A stretch of 64,000 nt of DNA from Halosegnis rubeus (GTDB lineage: Archaea > Halobacteriota > Halobacteria > Halobacteriales > Haloarculaceae): positions 310,001-374,000 of the forward strand of contig NZ_QJOW01000001.1 in the NCBI RefSeq assembly GCF_009184545.1. The letters are read 5' to 3'. The position numbers and the translations under genes were made by a program. The number at the start of each line of letters is the position of its first letter. Positions within the stretch are counted from its first letter, which is position 1. Below are positions 61,900 through 64,000 of this stretch, piece after piece. The notes beneath the pieces were generated by a model. The model had not been told where the DNA came from, made no database searches, and worked only from the letters and a program-made list of their open reading frames with translations.

Positions 61900-62310
61900 A
61901 TGAAGCGCCGGACTCTTCTCGCCACGGTGGGAACGGTCGCGACCGCGACTCTCGCGGGCTGTTCTAGCGGCCTTTCGGAAGACGACTACGACATCGGGAT
62001 GACGGCAAATCAGTTCCGCCCGGCCAGCTACACGGCAAGCGTCGGCGAGACGGTCGTGTGGGGAAATCCGAGTTCACGCGGCCACTCGGTCACTGCCTAC
62101 GAGGACGGACTCCCTGAGGGTGCCGACTTCTTCGCCTCCGGCGGGGCCGACACCGAGTCGGCCGCCAGAGACGGCTTCTGGGGGAGCAGTCAGGGACGGC
62201 TCGCCTCCGGCGACCTCTATGAACACACCTTCGAGGTCGCCGGCGAGTACCCGTACTTCTGTGTTCCTCACGAGGACGGCGGCATGGTTGCCACTGTCGT
62301 CGTCGAATAA
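61900..62310 (+). CDS. Halocyanin/plastocyanin-like blue-copper lipoprotein
   Basis: A 136-residue secreted copper protein. The N-terminus MKRRTLLATVGTVATATLAG then C is a signal ending in the lipobox LAGC, with an RR pair for Tat export, so it is a lipid-anchored protein. The cupredoxin fold has NPSSRGHSVTAYE (first His) and, at the C-terminus, EYPYFCVPHEDGGM with Cys-x2-His-x4-Met copper ligands. It carries electrons in respiratory chains. A TATA box (GTTTATCC) sits about 27 bases before ATG 61900. Confidence 0.88.
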   Translation: MKRRTLLATVGTVATATLAGCSSGLSEDDYDIGMTANQFRPASYTASVGETVVWGNPSSRGHSVTAYEDGLPEGADFFASGGADTESAARDGFWGSSQGRLASGDLYEHTFEVAGEYPYFCVPHEDGGMVATVVVE

Positions 62311-62327
62311 ACGGGGAGAGTTCGGGG

Positions 62328-62966
62328 TTACTCGACGTCGACGTCGTCTTCGGCCACGTCGACCGAGGTGTCTTCCTCCTCTGCGACCTCGTCCGGGCGT
62401 GCTTCGAGCGTGAGCTTCTGAATCTCGACGCGGCGAAGCGGGTAGATGGTCTTGGCCTCCGCATAGATGGCCGAGGAGAGTCGCCCCTCGACGATGCTGT
62501 CGATAACCTCGTTGAACGTGTGTTCCTGTGCCGTTTCGCGGACGATGTCGGTCATCGTGCGGCGGATGGCACGCTCCTGGCTGTGGTCCGCCTTCTTGGT
62601 AGTGAAGGCGACGGGCTGGATCTGGATGCGGTAGTCGTCGCTCGTGAGAATCGTCTCGAACGACTCGATCTTCGAGGAGCCGTGACGGACGAGCGAGCGC
62701 AGGTAATCCCGCGTAAGCTCGTGTTCGACGAACTCCGTGTAGACGGCGTCCGAGCCGACGTCGGTGATGCGGAACGTCAGCTTCGTGTTGTTCTCGCTGG
62801 CGTTGTCCTGCAGTTCGCCGAGGGTCGTCTCGATGGTTCGGTTGTAGAGCTGTTCTGGTTCGTCTGCGGTGGTCTCACCGAGTTCCGCCCGGTCGAACTG
62901 CTCGGGGGCGATGACGGTGTACCACTTCTTTTCCTGACTCTGCTTGGATACGCTTCGGTCACTCAT
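62328..62966 (-). CDS. rps3ae: 30S ribosomal protein S3Ae (eS1)
   Basis: A 212-residue archaeal/eukaryotic-type ribosomal protein: SVSKQSQEKKWYTVIAPEQF at the N-terminus, GRTIETTLGEL-like NRTIETTLGELQDN, KLTFRITDVGSDAVYTEFVE and HELTRDYLRSLVRHGSSKIE, then an acidic tail (EEEDTSVDVAEDDVDVE) usual in halophiles. It lies in a conserved cluster behind pcc1 and the RecJ-like gene, with the pcc1 stop overlapping its start by eight bases (62959-62966). Confidence 0.95.
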   Translation of the reverse strand: MSDRSVSKQSQEKKWYTVIAPEQFDRAELGETTADEPEQLYNRTIETTLGELQDNASENNTKLTFRITDVGSDAVYTEFVEHELTRDYLRSLVRHGSSKIESFETILTSDDYRIQIQPVAFTTKKADHSQERAIRRTMTDIVRETAQEHTFNEVIDSIVEGRLSSAIYAEAKTIYPLRRVEIQKLTLEARPDEVAEEEDTSVDVAEDDVDVE

Positions 62967-63186
62967 TGTTGGATATTGTGTCTGTAATCGTCTGGTCTGC
63001 TACTATCAGATTCCGCACGTAGTCGTCCGCCGACGTGCGAAGGCCGCCGGTCGTCTCGCGAGCGATAGTCGTCTCGACTACCTCGCCGTCGACCGTCGTC
63101 TCCATCTCGGTGGTGTTGTCCGGGTCCAGCGCCGCGGCCACCGCGGCCGCACGCTCGTGTGTCGTCCGGATTGTCGCGCGTTTCAT
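62959..63186 (-). CDS. pcc1: KEOPS complex subunit Pcc1
   Basis: A 75-residue alpha/beta protein: MKRATIRTTHERAAAVAAAL, EMETTVDGEVVETTIARETT and TSADDYVRNLIVADQTITD. Pcc1 dimerises Kae1 within KEOPS, which makes the universal tRNA modification t6A. Its start overlaps the stop of the RecJ-like gene (ATG/A) and its end overlaps rps3ae, so the three genes form one operon. Length is typical for archaeal Pcc1. Confidence 0.9.
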   Translation of the reverse strand: MKRATIRTTHERAAAVAAALDPDNTTEMETTVDGEVVETTIARETTGGLRTSADDYVRNLIVADQTITDTISNNE

Positions 63187-64000
63187 ACTGCGCGACGCAC
63201 CTCCGTCTCGGCGGTGGCGGCGTCGATTCCCTCGATGTAGCCGGTCGTCGTCCGTCCCGTCGCGGTCGCCTCCACCTGCTCGCCCACGCGCCGTGCGTGC
63301 TCGCCTGCGTGCTCACCCGACAGCGCCGCCCGCTCGCCATCGACGGCGAGCGCGAGCGACTCCGGTGATTGAAACGCCTGTGCGAGTCTGGCGACGGTCC
63401 CCAGCGGGGCCGTGCCCTCGACGCGAACCACGAACAGGCCACTGTGGCGGGCGGTCTCGCCGGCTCGCAGGCCGGTGTGAGCCGCCGTCGCGTGGTCGCG
63501 CCAGGTGGCGAGCGCCTCGTCGGCGTGGCTCGGTTCCTCGTCGGTGCGCGCGGCGTCGATAGCCAGCGCCACGCCGAGTCCGGGCCGGCGTCGAGCGCAG
63601 GCGTCGAGCACGTCGGCGTAGCCGCCCACCGTTGTGAACGGGCCACCGACGTGTGGACGCAGGACGCGTTCGACACGCTCTGCGGCGTGGGCGGGTGCGT
63701 CCTCGATTGCGCGGAGCGCGACCGCCGAGGCGATTCGCCGGTGGGTCTCCGAGTCGAGCGTCTCGGCGTCGAGACTACCGACCAGTGCCGCCGCGGTGTC
63801 ACGTGCGGCCGAGAAGTCGGCGTGGACGAGCGTCGAGTGGACGAGCCCATCGACGAGCGTCTCCGTGTCGCCGTCGACCGGCACCGCGAGACCGGGCCTG
63901 CGGTCGAGCTTTGCCGTCGCCGGCTCGTACAGCGGCGTGTTCTCGCCGGGCGTGTAGCCGGCCGCGACGGCTCCTGCGAGCGCGAGGATGGCGTCGGCGT
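63183..64000 (-). CDS. RecJ-like DHH exonuclease, C-terminal part (runs off the window)
   Basis: Open from the window edge to the TGA at 63183: about 272 residues. ADAILALAGAVAAGYTPGEN reads as the end of a DHH motif region, followed by DGLVHSTLVHADFSAARDTA, helical parts, and near the end GLFVVRVEGTAPLGTVARLA, a DHHA1-like segment of ssDNA exonuclease family proteins. The catalytic DHH motifs lie upstream, outside the window. The gene overlaps pcc1 by four bases. Homologues are placed beside pcc1 and rps3ae in other haloarchaea, from memory. Confidence 0.75.
   Translation of the reverse strand, partial: ADAILALAGAVAAGYTPGENTPLYEPATAKLDRRPGLAVPVDGDTETLVDGLVHSTLVHADFSAARDTAAALVGSLDAETLDSETHRRIASAVALRAIEDAPAHAAERVERVLRPHVGGPFTTVGGYADVLDACARRRPGLGVALAIDAARTDEEPSHADEALATWRDHATAAHTGLRAGETARHSGLFVVRVEGTAPLGTVARLAQAFQSPESLALAVDGERAALSGEHAGEHARRVGEQVEATATGRTTTGYIEGIDAATAETEVRRAV

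Noticed and set aside
1-64000. tRNA and rRNA genes
   Set aside because: No cloverleaf with a GTTCRAATC-type arm and no rRNA-like stretch was seen by eye; a dedicated search was not possible.

Overview
The window is a 64 kb piece of a halophilic archaeal (class Halobacteria) chromosome. The evidence is high GC with strongly GC-biased third codon positions, very acidic proteins, TATA boxes about 25-30 bases upstream of start codons (many messages look leaderless), and archaeal genes: PAN, thermosome, LonB, ribosomal protein eS1, KEOPS Pcc1, PssA, bacterio-opsin-activator-type regulators and many haloarchaea-only families. The genus cannot be fixed from the sequence. DUF numbers are given from memory of haloarchaeal annotation and should be treated as family hints.

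Region by region: 1-2041 is the end of a lower-GC sugar or glycerol-phosphate type ABC import operon, whose ATPase is not in view. 2042-2900 is a scar with a truncated tnpB and one end of an IS200/IS605-type element. 2946-12062 is a dense operon for a Tad/type-IV-pilus-like machine: coiled-coil protein, ATPase, TadC-like membrane platform, and five membrane-anchored proteins including one of 986 residues. 12105-17689 holds small core genes, a reductase/epimerase pair, two transporters and a three-repeat CRISPR array without cas genes. 17690-20264 is a decayed accessory islet: gene fragments, two orphan element-end hairpins, a beta-carbonic anhydrase and an acetyltransferase interrupted at codon 2.

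20265-43811 is mostly housekeeping: GT81-like glycosyltransferase, PAN ATPase, a bactofilin-like protein, YchF, aminotransferase, PAC2 chaperone, thermosome, PEP synthase, SMC-ScpA, and purine salvage (MTA phosphorylase, phosphoribosyltransferase, SurE). 43838-44956 is an amino-acid permease pseudogene. 44968-64000 continues with SAM hydrolase and NMN adenylyltransferase, LonB and a CPBP protease, a NUDIX/DUF5787 pair, lumazine synthase and an aminotransferase, a PAS-GAF-HTH regulator, DHH phosphoesterase, JAMM protease with FAD synthase, a secreted PLD protein, a HEAT protein, PssA, a cupredoxin, and the eS1-Pcc1-RecJ-like operon.

Themes: protein quality control is strongly represented (PAN, PAC2, thermosome, LonB, CPBP, JAMM), genes are packed with 4-base stop/start overlaps, and at least three otherwise recognisable genes carry in-frame stop codons. 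The best candidate for a poorly described system is the 9 kb Tad-like locus. Smaller leads are the orphan CRISPR array, the seven-hairpin cluster behind pan, a Cas4-like cysteine pattern in the DUF5787 protein, and an MGMT-like protein without the acceptor cysteine.
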